Below are positions 7,432 through 16,247 of a stretch of DNA of 49,035 bases, in pieces (within the stretch, counting starts at the first letter, position 1; each line of letters opens with the position of its first letter). Position numbers and translations under genes: made by a program. The stretch spans positions 3,024 through 52,058 of the forward strand of contig NZ_QREG01000031.1 in NCBI RefSeq assembly GCF_003386095.1, given 5' to 3'. Source of the DNA: Marinoscillum furvescens DSM 4134. GTDB lineage: Bacteria; Bacteroidota; Bacteroidia; Cytophagales; Cyclobacteriaceae. The notes below the pieces were generated by a model. The model saw only the letters and a list, made by a program, of their open reading frames with translations, ran no database searches and was not told where the DNA came from.

Positions 7432-9042
7432 ATGACGCTCCAACAGGTATCGCGAACACTTACCCGCCCCATAGTTACGACCACATTACTGATCAGTGCG
7501 TTGCCATTTCTGCTGCAATTGACTGGGGTCGATTTTGGATCTCATGCTCCACTGGTGGATCTGGAAGCGGTAAAAACGTACTCCGTTGCAGACTGGACCG
7601 AGCTGGCGATGACGCTGGTGAAAGGTGCATTTATTCATTTTTTGCTGGAGTGGAGCGGGGTAATTGTAGCCATCGTAACGGCCATCATGGCTTTGGTGCA
7701 ATACCGCATTACCGGCAACCTGGCTACACCAATCATCGGGATGGCGCTGCTCAGCGCCGGCTTTATGGATGCATTTCACGCGCTGGCTGCAAGTAACATT
7801 ATACGGTCGGTGGCAGATGATACCAATTTCATTCCGTTTACCTGGGCACTTTCCCGGATGTTTAATGCAATCGTGCTCACCCTCGGAGCGGGCATTTTTG
7901 TGTTGGGGTTAAACAGAAAGGTCAAGCCACTGCGACGCAATCGGTTTGTGATCGTGACCAGTCTGAGTTTCCTCCTGATCTCTTTTTTGGTCATACAGCT
8001 GTGTGCTTCTACGAGTCAACTTCCCCAGACCATGTACGTAGATGGATGGTTTGCACGCCCTTATGATGTGATCCCCTTAGTAATCTATGTGATTACGGCG
8101 ATATTCATCTTACCCCGATTTTACAGGATGGAAAAGAGTGTCTTTTCCAGTGCGCTATTTTGGAGTATGATTCCAGCTATTGCCACTCAGATACACATGG
8201 CTTTTGGCTCCACAACCCTGTTTGATAGCGATTTTCATGCGGGTCATTTCCTCAAAGCAGCATCTTATGTGGTGCCGCTCGCCGGGTTGGTAATCGACTA
8301 TATGAAAACCTACCGGGAGCAAAAAGTGCGGGTAGCTGAGCTGAAAGTAGCCCGCCAGGGATTGGAGTACAAAAACAGAGAACTGGAGCAGTTTGCCTAT
8401 ATCGCTGCACATGACCTGCAAGAGCCGTTGGTTACGCTCATGAGTTTTAATGATCTGCTGGTGGCTGATTACGAAGAGCAGCTGGATGGAAACGGCAAAA
8501 CGTATTTAGGCTTTATGAATCAGTCCGTTTTGCGCATGCGTGAGCTGGTGAAAGGTCTTCTCGATTACAGTAAGATTGGGAAAAATTCGCAGCTCACCTT
8601 TGTAGATGGCAATGAGCTGGTCAATGAAGTGCGTAATGACCTGAAAGCCAAACTGACCAGTACGGGGGCACGGTTGATTATCGGCCAACTTCCTACGGTA
8701 ACAGCCTACCGGATGGAGTTGAGGTTGATGTTTCAAAACCTGATCCTCAACGCCGTAAAATTTACCCGACCCGACGAGCCTCCAGTAGTGGAGATTTCTG
8801 CCGAAAAGGTGGCAGATGTATGGCGGTTTGCTGTAAAGGACAATGGGCTGGGTATTCCAAAAGAAAATCAAGATCGCATTTTTGTCATCTTCCAAAGATT
8901 ACACTCCAAAAGTGAGTTTGAGGGCACGGGAATAGGCCTGGCGCATTGTGCCAAAATAGCTGCGCTGCACGAAGGTGAAATTTGGGTAGATTCAAAACAA
9001 GGTGAGGGGAGTACTTTTTATTTTACCATTCCACTTAGATGA
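7432..9042 (+). CDS. Membrane sensor histidine kinase
   Basis: Inner-membrane kinase of 536 residues. Residues 13-294 contain about eight hydrophobic helices. The third holds GMALLSAGFMDAFHALAA, reminiscent of MASE-type integral membrane sensor domains. A short coiled coil (about 300-325) leads to the dimerisation domain with phospho-accepting H327 in YIAAHDLQEPL. The ATPase domain has NLILNAVKF (N box), DNGLGIP (G1) and GTGIGLA (G2). No receiver or PAS domain was seen, and no response-regulator gene is nearby, so it is an orphan. Its stop overlaps the start of the AHSA1-like gene by four bases (ATGA). Upstream, GGGTCTTT (7363-7370) and AAAGACCC (7415-7422) form a spaced inverted repeat. Confidence 0.9.
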   Translation: MTLQQVSRTLTRPIVTTTLLISALPFLLQLTGVDFGSHAPLVDLEAVKTYSVADWTELAMTLVKGAFIHFLLEWSGVIVAIVTAIMALVQYRITGNLATPIIGMALLSAGFMDAFHALAASNIIRSVADDTNFIPFTWALSRMFNAIVLTLGAGIFVLGLNRKVKPLRRNRFVIVTSLSFLLISFLVIQLCASTSQLPQTMYVDGWFARPYDVIPLVIYVITAIFILPRFYRMEKSVFSSALFWSMIPAIATQIHMAFGSTTLFDSDFHAGHFLKAASYVVPLAGLVIDYMKTYREQKVRVAELKVARQGLEYKNRELEQFAYIAAHDLQEPLVTLMSFNDLLVADYEEQLDGNGKTYLGFMNQSVLRMRELVKGLLDYSKIGKNSQLTFVDGNELVNEVRNDLKAKLTSTGARLIIGQLPTVTAYRMELRLMFQNLILNAVKFTRPDEPPVVEISAEKVADVWRFAVKDNGLGIPKENQDRIFVIFQRLHSKSEFEGTGIGLAHCAKIAALHEGEIWVDSKQGEGSTFYFTIPLR

Positions 9043-9476
9043 TGAAGCAATCAGATCCACCAATCGTTGTAGAAAAACCACTTGCTGCCACTAGGGTAAG
9101 CGTATGGCAGGCACTTACCCAGCTTGATCAGATGCATCAATGGTATTTCGAAAACCTTCCTGACTTTAAGCCTGAGCCAGGGTTTAAGGTACGTTTTCCG
9201 GTACGGTCAGAGACCAGAACTTTTACACATCGCTGGACGGTGATGGAGGTGATGGAATTCAAGCACATCAAAGTAAGGTGGCAATATGATGAATACCCTG
9301 GAGACTCAACTGTAACTTTCTCCTTGGTCGAACGCAACGAGCATACCCATATCACAGTGACTTGTGAAATATTGGCAGATTTTCCTGAAGCTATCCCAGA
9401 GTTTGAGCGCGAAAGCTGCATAGGCGGGTGGGAGTATTTTCTTGGCCGCCTGCAAAACTATCTTTCCTCAATTTGA
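9039..9476 (+). CDS. AHSA1/SRPBCC-domain protein
   Basis: Small cytoplasmic protein of 145 residues with the START-like ligand-binding fold of the AHSA1 family: VSVWQALTQLDQMHQWYF near the N-terminus, a central beta sheet (FTHRWTVMEVMEFKHIKV) and the C-terminal helix GGWEYFLGRLQNYL. Such proteins bind hydrophobic ligands or act as chaperone-associated factors, and the ligand cannot be read from sequence. Its ATG lies inside the kinase stop (ATGATGA), which suggests coupled translation and perhaps a shared pathway. Its 3' end overlaps the convergent TMTC-like gene by 19 bases (9458-9476). Confidence 0.85.
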   Translation: MMKQSDPPIVVEKPLAATRVSVWQALTQLDQMHQWYFENLPDFKPEPGFKVRFPVRSETRTFTHRWTVMEVMEFKHIKVRWQYDEYPGDSTVTFSLVERNEHTHITVTCEILADFPEAIPEFERESCIGGWEYFLGRLQNYLSSI

Positions 9477-11995
9477 GCCTTGAGCTTGGCTAAAAATTCG
9501 GTGTTGGAGGGCGTTTGTTTTCCGAGAGCAATGGCCTGCTCCAGATAGTGGATCGTTTGCGGGATGCTGTCTAGCTGATAGTAAATTCTTGCGTGGTTTT
9601 CGTGTAGGCTGGCATTATCTGGGAAGCTGTTCAGCGCTTCCTGATTTTTGCCGAGTGCTTTTGTTAGCTCATTTGTTTTGAGATACATAAAGACCATGTT
9701 CAGGTAAGCCTGCAACCGGGTAGGCTCAAAGCCAATGGCGCGCGTGTAATACCTTTCAGCCAGCTGATAGTCACTGGAAAGCGTTGCACAAATGGCCATG
9801 TTGAGGTGGATGTTTTGATTTACATATTCGGAATCCTCCACCTTTTGATAATGCTCCAGTGCCTGCTGTGGGTTGCCCAGTTGCTGCTTGATGAGCCCCA
9901 TCATGTACCAGTTGAGATAATAGGGAGGATGCGTCTGTGCTCCTTGCTGAAAGTACCCGTAGGCTTTTTGTAATTCCTCCGCAGATTGACTGGTTATCCC
10001 TTTGTTGTACAGCAAATCTCCGGCTAGCTGGTTGAGTTTTACGGAGTGAGGCCACACGGACACATCATGTAGGTACAGGGTTTCTTTGTCTTTCCAAAGT
10101 GACGTTCGCTGAAAACTTAGGAAGCCTAATGCTAAAATGATGATAGCAAAAGTGGCCTGCTTAAGCTTGGTATGCCTGATTTTTTGTATGGCCAAAAGCG
10201 CAAAGCCTGCCATAAATATCGAGGCGAAGAAGGACAGCCGATCTCCAACGATCCCGGCCATGGGAATGTATAGGTTTGAAAATGGTAACAAAGTGACTGC
10301 CCAAAGAGCGAGAAGGGTCAATAAATTCCAGCACCTGAGCCAGATGAGCAGCAGCATGAGGCACCCAAAAACGAGCAGGCTCCAGAGGGCCATTCCATAA
10401 CTCAATACGTCAATTGTTTGGAAGCCATAGTACATGCTTAGGTTCGTAGGAGCCCAAAACTGCTTGAAGTAGTGCAAATAGGTATTGGCGCCTGCCACGG
10501 CGTGGTTGGCGAGCGACTGCTGCGTAGCTAGTGGGTTTTCGATGTAGTCCAGACTCCTTCCCGACTGACTGATCTGTTCCTGATCGGTGCTTTCTAGGGT
10601 ATGTAGCTGTTGCAGTTTGTCTTTTCCAGAGATGTAAGGAGGGTAGGCGGTTTGTGCCAATACCAGCACGAGTATTGCAGTAGTCCAGGCGTATGGTTTG
10701 CGATGCAGTTTATTTGGAGTCAGCTGATAGGCAACGATTGCTGCCAGGAAAATCACATAAACAGGATCTTTGAAGGTAAAGACATTGATGCCCAGCGCGA
10801 TGGTGGCGCTGGCTACTACCACCCATCTCACATACTTGTGCATGTTCGCAAGAGCCAGCGGTAAGCCATAGATCATGCCAATAGCAATACTCCAGGGTTT
10901 GTTGCTGGCAAGTAGCTGTTGACAGGTCAGCATGACCAATACCCCAGCCAGCATATATCGCAGTGGTTTGTGCTGCAGTCTGTCAGGGTGTAGGGTATAA
11001 AAGAGCCATGGAAGCAAATACCAGCTTTCGGTGAAAAAGCTAAGCGTCCCTGCGCTGACCCAAAGTGCGATGAGGTTGGAAATCCTTTTGCGCCAAGCAA
11101 ACAAGCCGCTGTTCAAGGCAAAGGCCAAAAGCAGGATAGTACTGGAAAAGCTCACCAACCAGCAATAAATCACAGCAATACCGCCCAACAATGCAAAGGC
11201 ATCACAGACCCACCGATAATTCCATAGCCTAGAGTGCACCTGATCCCAGATGTAGTAGCCTGCAAGTGCGATCAGGTAGGCGCCGGCTATGAATAGCGAA
11301 TCCGACAAGTCGGGTAGGGGTGCCAAAGCAATCAATAATGCCGTCATATAGGCTCCGATCATCCAAAACTGGAGGTTGTTTATTCTGCCGTATGCGTGTA
11401 CTACAGCAGGAGCTACTAAAAATAGGGTAAGCCCCGTCTTCTTTGCCATCAAGGAGAGAAAGATGCCGATCATCAGCGCCAGCACTTTCCAGAATGACTT
11501 CAAGTCTAACGCTAGGAACCCTAGTAATCCAAAAAGTAGGGCCAGCAGCTCATCACGGTTTTTGATACTGGCGACCACCTCCGTATGCAGCGGGTGCACA
11601 CAAAATAGCATCGCAATGCCAAATGCAACAGCCACAGAATTGCTTAGGCTTTTTGTAATCTGGAAAAGCAACAAAACGATGCTGCTGTAGAGCAAAATAT
11701 TGATGAGATGACCTATCCACGGTTGATTGCCTAGCAGGGCGGCTTGTAGGTAAAAAGATAGGGAGGTAACCGGTCGGTAGCCATAAGCTGCGCCAGCCTG
11801 ATTGTAGTATGGTTCGGTGAGTGCCGCTGCTACTCCATCCCAACTAAATGCCGACGCAGGTTGCAGTACGATCTCGTCATCGAGGTTGTAGTCAAAACCA
11901 ATGGACTGTCCATAAATAAGGAATACCCCCGCCAGCAAAATAAGTTGTAGTGGCCAAATAGATTTTGTTAGATTACGGACTTTTAGCGTGTTCAA
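9458..11995 (-). CDS. TMTC-like membrane glycosyltransferase with TPR repeats
   Basis: About 845 residues. The N-terminal two thirds are polytopic (ten or more helices), beginning with LQLILLAGVFLIYGQSIGF. The first outer loop has the acidic pair in FDYNLDDEIVL, and the next region has HPLHTEVVASIKNRDELLAL, close to the DUF1736/TMTC O-mannosyltransferase-like signature. The C-terminus carries four to five TPR units (for example NPQQALEHYQKVEDSE and YQLAERYYTRAIGFEP). GT-C enzymes of this type use polyprenyl-phosphate sugars, so it may glycosylate an exported glycan or protein. The start is uncertain. A TTG at 11995 coincides with the divergent aminotransferase ATG. The frame stays open to 12208, but that part mirrors the aminotransferase. 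Confidence 0.75.
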   Translation of the reverse strand: MNTLKVRNLTKSIWPLQLILLAGVFLIYGQSIGFDYNLDDEIVLQPASAFSWDGVAAALTEPYYNQAGAAYGYRPVTSLSFYLQAALLGNQPWIGHLINILLYSSIVLLLFQITKSLSNSVAVAFGIAMLFCVHPLHTEVVASIKNRDELLALLFGLLGFLALDLKSFWKVLALMIGIFLSLMAKKTGLTLFLVAPAVVHAYGRINNLQFWMIGAYMTALLIALAPLPDLSDSLFIAGAYLIALAGYYIWDQVHSRLWNYRWVCDAFALLGGIAVIYCWLVSFSSTILLLAFALNSGLFAWRKRISNLIALWVSAGTLSFFTESWYLLPWLFYTLHPDRLQHKPLRYMLAGVLVMLTCQQLLASNKPWSIAIGMIYGLPLALANMHKYVRWVVVASATIALGINVFTFKDPVYVIFLAAIVAYQLTPNKLHRKPYAWTTAILVLVLAQTAYPPYISGKDKLQQLHTLESTDQEQISQSGRSLDYIENPLATQQSLANHAVAGANTYLHYFKQFWAPTNLSMYYGFQTIDVLSYGMALWSLLVFGCLMLLLIWLRCWNLLTLLALWAVTLLPFSNLYIPMAGIVGDRLSFFASIFMAGFALLAIQKIRHTKLKQATFAIIILALGFLSFQRTSLWKDKETLYLHDVSVWPHSVKLNQLAGDLLYNKGITSQSAEELQKAYGYFQQGAQTHPPYYLNWYMMGLIKQQLGNPQQALEHYQKVEDSEYVNQNIHLNMAICATLSSDYQLAERYYTRAIGFEPTRLQAYLNMVFMYLKTNELTKALGKNQEALNSFPDNASLHENHARIYYQLDSIPQTIHYLEQAIALGKQTPSNTEFLAKLKAQIEER

Positions 11996-13116
11996 TGAGT
12001 TATCGGATTCCTTTTGTAGCAGCACCTCCTGCTGCGTTGCAAAATAAGTATTTAAATCAAGTTCAGACTGATCCAAAGGCATTTTGGGAGCGGAGCTTTG
12101 CTCAAAAATGTGAGGAGCAGCTCCGGCAGTTGATTGGAGGTCATAGCGTGATAATGACTCCTTCGTGTACCGCGGCATTGGAGGTTTGCGCGTTGGTTCT
12201 GAAGACAAGAGGTCTTGGGGAAGTGATTTTCCCCTCCTTTACGCACGTGTCTACGGTGTTGCCATTTGTGCAGCACGGATTTAAGCCCGTATTTGTAGAC
12301 ATACAACCCGAATCGCGTTGCATCGATACTTCGCTTGTGGCAGAGGCATTGAGCACGGAAACTCGCGGGGTAGTAGCCGTCAACTATGGCGGCTGGAGCC
12401 CCGATTACGAGCTATTGCGACAGCTCTGTGATGCGAACGACCTATTGCTAATCGAGGACAATGCACATGGGATGGGAGCCCTGCGTGCCGAAAAGCCACT
12501 AGGCTCATTTGGAGATATGGCGGCTTGCAGTTTTGAAAGGCAAAAAAACATCTCTTGTCAGGAAGGTGGAGCTTTGATCGTGAACAATCCGAAGTTACAA
12601 TCTGCAGTTCAAGAATTGACGGATTTAGGAACGAATAAATCAGCATTTCTCGCTGGTGAGGCGGTTCACTATCAATGGGTAGGAAGTGGAGCCAAACTAC
12701 CATTTACCGAATGGCAGGCAGCCGTGTTGCTTCCGCAGCTTGAAAGCCTTGATGCCATTACCTCGGCCAGGAAATCAGCATGGAACCACTACCATCGAGC
12801 CTTTGAAAATCATGCAGTTGAGGGGCCGGCAAATCTGGAAGGCAGCAATGGACATGTCTATTACCTGAAACTAAAAGATCAGACCGAAAGAGATGCATTT
12901 ATTGCGTATATGGCGGGGCAGGGCATTGAAACACCCTTTCATTACTATCCGCAGCATTTATCCACTGCTGGGCAGGCTTATGGTCGCTTTGTAGGTAGCG
13001 ATCAATATACCTCAGAAGCAGGCACTCAGCTCGTTCGACTGCCGTTGTTTCAGGGGATCACTACGGAGCTACAGGACGAAGTAATAGCAGCAGTTAATCA
13101 ATTTTTTAATTCGTAG
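11995..13116 (+). CDS. DegT/DnrJ/EryC1-family sugar aminotransferase (WecE/RffA-like)
   Basis: PLP-dependent transamination of a keto-sugar nucleotide, most like dTDP-4-amino-4,6-dideoxygalactose transaminase. It has 373 residues from the ATG at 11995 (MSYRIPFV). PLP-binding features are D155 in LLIEDNAHGMGA and the Schiff-base lysine K184 in CSFERQKNISCQEGGAL, which aligns with the SFHETKNI-GEGGAL segment of WecE. TPSCTAALE binds the phosphate. It is the first of three plus-strand genes embedded in the minus-strand glycan run. It overlaps the dehydrogenase gene tail to tail by 19 bases and meets the TMTC gene head to head. It would supply an amino sugar that the GNAT acyltransferase could acylate. 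Confidence 0.88.
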   Translation: MSYRIPFVAAPPAALQNKYLNQVQTDPKAFWERSFAQKCEEQLRQLIGGHSVIMTPSCTAALEVCALVLKTRGLGEVIFPSFTHVSTVLPFVQHGFKPVFVDIQPESRCIDTSLVAEALSTETRGVVAVNYGGWSPDYELLRQLCDANDLLLIEDNAHGMGALRAEKPLGSFGDMAACSFERQKNISCQEGGALIVNNPKLQSAVQELTDLGTNKSAFLAGEAVHYQWVGSGAKLPFTEWQAAVLLPQLESLDAITSARKSAWNHYHRAFENHAVEGPANLEGSNGHVYYLKLKDQTERDAFIAYMAGQGIETPFHYYPQHLSTAGQAYGRFVGSDQYTSEAGTQLVRLPLFQGITTELQDEVIAAVNQFFNS

Positions 13117-14201
13117 CGAAAGAGCGCTCCATATTTTTTTTGGAGCTTTTCCAATACAAATCCATCACCCTGCACCCAGACTTCTCGGCCGGCCTCTGCC
13201 AGCGCAATGGCAATTTTGAGCTGTTGGGACTCTTGAAGGATATCCGTTCCGGGCTTGTAGGTCACATGATCGAAAACCACTTTTTCACCTTCTGCATATT
13301 CTTGTAGGTAGTGGTCTATCTGAAATTCAGTATGCTGCTTGTTGGCAGTCTCGGTGGCTTCACTGATTTGTAGGTTGTAGCCGTTAGCTTTCGCAAAAAT
13401 GTTGAGTGCGCGATTGTCTCTGGGAAAACAAGGCCCACCAAACCCAAAGCCGTATCCAAGGTACTTTTTGCCTATGCGATCATCGGCGCCAATGGCTCCC
13501 AGGATAGCTTCATAATTGGCTCCTGTTTTGATGGCCAGGTCACCAATGGCATTGGCAAAGGCAATTTTTGCAGTCAAGAAGCAATTGGTCGCCAGCTTGG
13601 TGATTTCTGCACTGGTCAGGTCCATGTGGTGGGCTGGAGCATCGTTTTTTACGATCTTGCGAAAGACTTCCTCAGCGTGGGCTCTGGATCCATCAGCCGT
13701 TCCGAAAAGTAGCATGTCGGGATGCTGAAGGTTGCGAATGATGCTGCCTTGTGCAATGAATGCCGGACTATAGGTAAACTGATAGTTGAGTTGTTCCAGA
13801 TCTGCGGCCAGGTTTTTCAGGTATCCAGGTAAGGTGGTGCAGCCTACCACGAGATTGGTTTTATGAGTTCTCGGACCAAACGATCGGATGGATTTCAGTA
13901 CTTCTTCCAGCAGACTATGGTCATAGCCCTGTTCGTTTTCAGGGGTAGGGACATAGATGAGTAGAGTTTGATGATCTTCAGTAAGACAGTGCTGTATGTC
14001 AGCTGAGAAGCTGATAGCTGAAGACTTCAAGCGATCGCTTACCTCTGGCTCTGGAGTGATTAATTCTCTGTTTTGCAGCTGACTAAGGTAGGTTTTATTG
14101 TTTTCTATGGCTGTCACTTCTACTCCCGCTTCATCCAGTAACAGCGCCACACAAAGCCCTAAGCGCCCAGGACCAATGAGGCCAATTTTATTCATGCTCA
14201 T
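13098..14201 (-). CDS. UDP-glucose/GDP-mannose dehydrogenase family protein
   Basis: NAD-dependent oxidation of a nucleotide sugar to a uronic acid, in the cytoplasm. About 367 residues. The N-terminal Rossmann motif is IGLIGPGRLGLCVALLL, the middle domain contains the TKLATNCFLTAKIAFANAIG helix, and the catalytic cysteine C258 sits in FGFGGPCFPRDN. The central GTP in family members' STVYPGT segment appears here as VVGCTTLPG. The start at 14201 (MSMNKIG) makes an ATGA overlap with the preceding epimerase gene. The substrate (UDP-glucose, UDP-N-acetyl sugar or GDP-mannose) cannot be decided, though the neighbouring GDP-mannose epimerase makes a GDP-sugar worth testing. Confidence 0.85.
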   Translation of the reverse strand: MSMNKIGLIGPGRLGLCVALLLDEAGVEVTAIENNKTYLSQLQNRELITPEPEVSDRLKSSAISFSADIQHCLTEDHQTLLIYVPTPENEQGYDHSLLEEVLKSIRSFGPRTHKTNLVVGCTTLPGYLKNLAADLEQLNYQFTYSPAFIAQGSIIRNLQHPDMLLFGTADGSRAHAEEVFRKIVKNDAPAHHMDLTSAEITKLATNCFLTAKIAFANAIGDLAIKTGANYEAILGAIGADDRIGKKYLGYGFGFGGPCFPRDNRALNIFAKANGYNLQISEATETANKQHTEFQIDHYLQEYAEGEKVVFDHVTYKPGTDILQESQQLKIAIALAEAGREVWVQGDGFVLEKLQKKYGALFRYELKN

Positions 14202-15181
14202 ACGTCTACAGCTGCTTTTTGGAGGAGTTGCTCGGCGATCCAATGGTAAGTTTTCTGCATGCCCTCACGAAGTGTCAGTTGTGGTTGCCAGCCCAGGTCC
14301 TGTGAGATTTTTTCATTGTGAGATGACCTGCCCATCACCCCAATGGGGCCATCGATATGTTTCAGCGATAGATTTTTACCAGCGATTTCCATAGTGAGCT
14401 GCGCAAGCTGGTTGATGGAGACAAGTTCTTCTGACCCAATGTTGTAGGGTCCGTGAAGGTCAGAGTTCATCAGCTGCTCTACGCCATCCAGGCAGTCATC
14501 GATGTATAGGAAAGTACGAGTTTGCTGCCCATCACCCCATATTTCGATGGTGGAGTGGTCGGCCGCCTCGGCTACTTTGCGGCAGATAGCAGCAGGAGCT
14601 TTTTCCTTGCCATTGTTCCAGGCGCCTAGCGGCCCAAATACATTGTGGAAACGAGCCACTTTCACATCGATCTGGTAGTTTTTCAAATAGGAAAAGTACA
14701 ACCGTTCGCTAAAAAGCTTTTCCCACCCATACTCACTATCAGGATTGGCCGGATAGGCGGAAGACTCTTCACAGTAGGGAGCGTCGGGGTTTTCCTGGTT
14801 GTGCTGAGGATAGATACATGCCGATGATGAATAGAATATTTTGCCCACACCATGTTTCACGCAGCTTCGTAGTACGTTGAGATTGATCAGTGCACTGTTG
14901 GTGATGATGTCAGCGTCTGACTCTCCTGTGAAAATGTAGCCTGCGCCACCCATGTCTGCTGCGAGCTGATAGATTTCGTCGTACGCTCCACCATCAAACA
15001 ATTGCTCACAAAATGATTCACTGCGAAGGTCTCCTTGCCGGAAGCTAAACGTAGCAGGATCATTGTATTCAGGAGCCTGAATGTCCGCAGAAACGACCTC
15101 ATGGCCAGCTTTTACCAGTCTATTGATGAGATGTGTGCCGATAAATCCGCTTCCGCCGCAGACCAGTATCCTTTTCTTCAT
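14198..15181 (-). CDS. GDP-mannose 3,5-epimerase-like SDR protein
   Basis: Extended short-chain dehydrogenase family enzyme, 327 residues, converting GDP-D-mannose to GDP-L-galactose or GDP-L-gulose in its characterised relatives. The NAD motif is GGSGFIGTHLI, the LAADMGGAGYI loop follows, and the YxxxK pair is Y151/K155. Both acid/base residues known from the plant enzyme appear present: the cysteine of SSACIYP (C122) and the lysine of GKEKAPAAICRK (K194). WGDGQQTRTFLYIDDC and NIGSEELVSINQLA further match GME and not generic epimerases. I use the ATG at 15181 (MKKRIL); a longer frame opens at 15226. Such enzymes are well known in plants and less common in bacterial envelope loci. Confidence 0.88.
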   Translation of the reverse strand: MKKRILVCGGSGFIGTHLINRLVKAGHEVVSADIQAPEYNDPATFSFRQGDLRSESFCEQLFDGGAYDEIYQLAADMGGAGYIFTGESDADIITNSALINLNVLRSCVKHGVGKIFYSSSACIYPQHNQENPDAPYCEESSAYPANPDSEYGWEKLFSERLYFSYLKNYQIDVKVARFHNVFGPLGAWNNGKEKAPAAICRKVAEAADHSTIEIWGDGQQTRTFLYIDDCLDGVEQLMNSDLHGPYNIGSEELVSINQLAQLTMEIAGKNLSLKHIDGPIGVMGRSSHNEKISQDLGWQPQLTLREGMQKTYHWIAEQLLQKAAVDV

Positions 15182-15218
15182 AGTTCGATTGGGTGTAGGA
15201 TTTCTTATCAGAGCATAA

Positions 15219-16247
15219 TTACTCATTAAAGGTAGCTTCTTCCAAATTTACATCTACAAAACCCCAGTTTTTGTCGTTGATTGGAAGGACTTCCTTTTGG
15301 AGGTACATGTGGCGACAAGCATCATGTGCGGTGTTCCAGTCGAGCATCGGCATTTTCAAATCAAATTTGATCTTTTTCATGGGGTCCTGCAGCTCCCAGC
15401 CCGACTGATGGCTGATATGGTAGGTACACAGCTCCGGTGCAAGAATTTTTTGGCGTATGCCTTGTCCTAGCGCAGCAAACAGCGCGAGACTATCAATGTG
15501 GATGGAGTAGGCGTCTAGCTCAAAATAGCCCTGAATCTGCTCCCAGTCATCGCGGTGCATCAGGGTAAAATCACCACATGCCCAGGTATCCGCACTCTCG
15601 ATCATGGTGGTCTCGGCTGACTCCATCAGCCTTTTGAGTTTAGCGATGACGAAGACGATCCCAAGGGTGAAAATGTTGTGATACCACAGCTTGCTTTGGC
15701 CGTTGAAGTTGGGGTAAAGCCTGTTTTTGCCCAGTCGCTGGAGGATGTTTTTGCGAGCAAATTTTAGCAGCTCGGGAATGGTAGCCTCGTAATTGATGTC
15801 TTTGGGGATGTCACACCGATTGCATCGGTAATAGGTGCCTTTTTGGAGTTTTTGCTTTGCCAGAAGGTCTATGAGCTTATCCGAAAAGAGTAAATCGATA
15901 TTGGTGCATAAAATGAAGGGCGCTTTTGCTCTGCGTATGCCTACATTTTTGGCGGTCATTTGAAAGAGCGGAAGAATTTTACCCGTTTCGTACTGCTCAT
16001 GAATGGATTTTGGTACCGTGATGATTCGCAATGTGACGGGGTTACCCTGTGGAGGCTTAGGCAAAGTGTCCGACAGCCGGGGCTTATCGGCAGGAGGATT
16101 CCACTCCACGATGATGATTTCTGTAGCTAGTTGATGGCGTCCCAGCTGGTGGTAAAGTCCACGTAAGAACACTTCCATGCGTTGGTTGAGGTCACCTCCG
16201 TGGTTATCGTTTCGGCTGGCGGCTACTATGGACAGGTAGGGCTTCAT
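15219..16247 (-). CDS. GT2-like glycosyltransferase (paralogue 1)
   Basis: Cytoplasmic, probably membrane-associated, GT-A fold protein of 342 residues. It opens with LSIVAASRNDNHGGD and has EIIIVEWNPP at the usual nucleotide-binding strand. The segment TAKNVGIRRAKAPFILCTNI leads into DLLF in place of the classical DxD. It is clearly related over its length to the protein at 16244-17197 (shared RND, VE(W/Y), NxGIRRA and TNID/SNAD motifs), so the two arose by duplication. Donor and acceptor are unknown. The start codon overlaps the previous gene's stop as ATGA, and the epimerase gene begins 37 bases downstream. Confidence 0.75.
   Translation of the reverse strand: MKPYLSIVAASRNDNHGGDLNQRMEVFLRGLYHQLGRHQLATEIIIVEWNPPADKPRLSDTLPKPPQGNPVTLRIITVPKSIHEQYETGKILPLFQMTAKNVGIRRAKAPFILCTNIDLLFSDKLIDLLAKQKLQKGTYYRCNRCDIPKDINYEATIPELLKFARKNILQRLGKNRLYPNFNGQSKLWYHNIFTLGIVFVIAKLKRLMESAETTMIESADTWACGDFTLMHRDDWEQIQGYFELDAYSIHIDSLALFAALGQGIRQKILAPELCTYHISHQSGWELQDPMKKIKFDLKMPMLDWNTAHDACRHMYLQKEVLPINDKNWGFVDVNLEEATFNE

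Noticed and set aside
11996-12208. N-terminal extension of the TMTC-like frame
   Set aside because: Lies antisense to the conserved aminotransferase start; relatives begin just before the first membrane helix.
13122-13147. GCTCCA / TGGAGC hairpin with a T run in the loop near the aminotransferase end
   Set aside because: The T run is in the loop, not after the stem, and the stem is short, so it is not a convincing terminator.
15181-15226. Longer start for the GDP-mannose epimerase
   Set aside because: The ATG at 15181 directly precedes the NAD-binding strand as in relatives; the longer version overlaps the previous gene.
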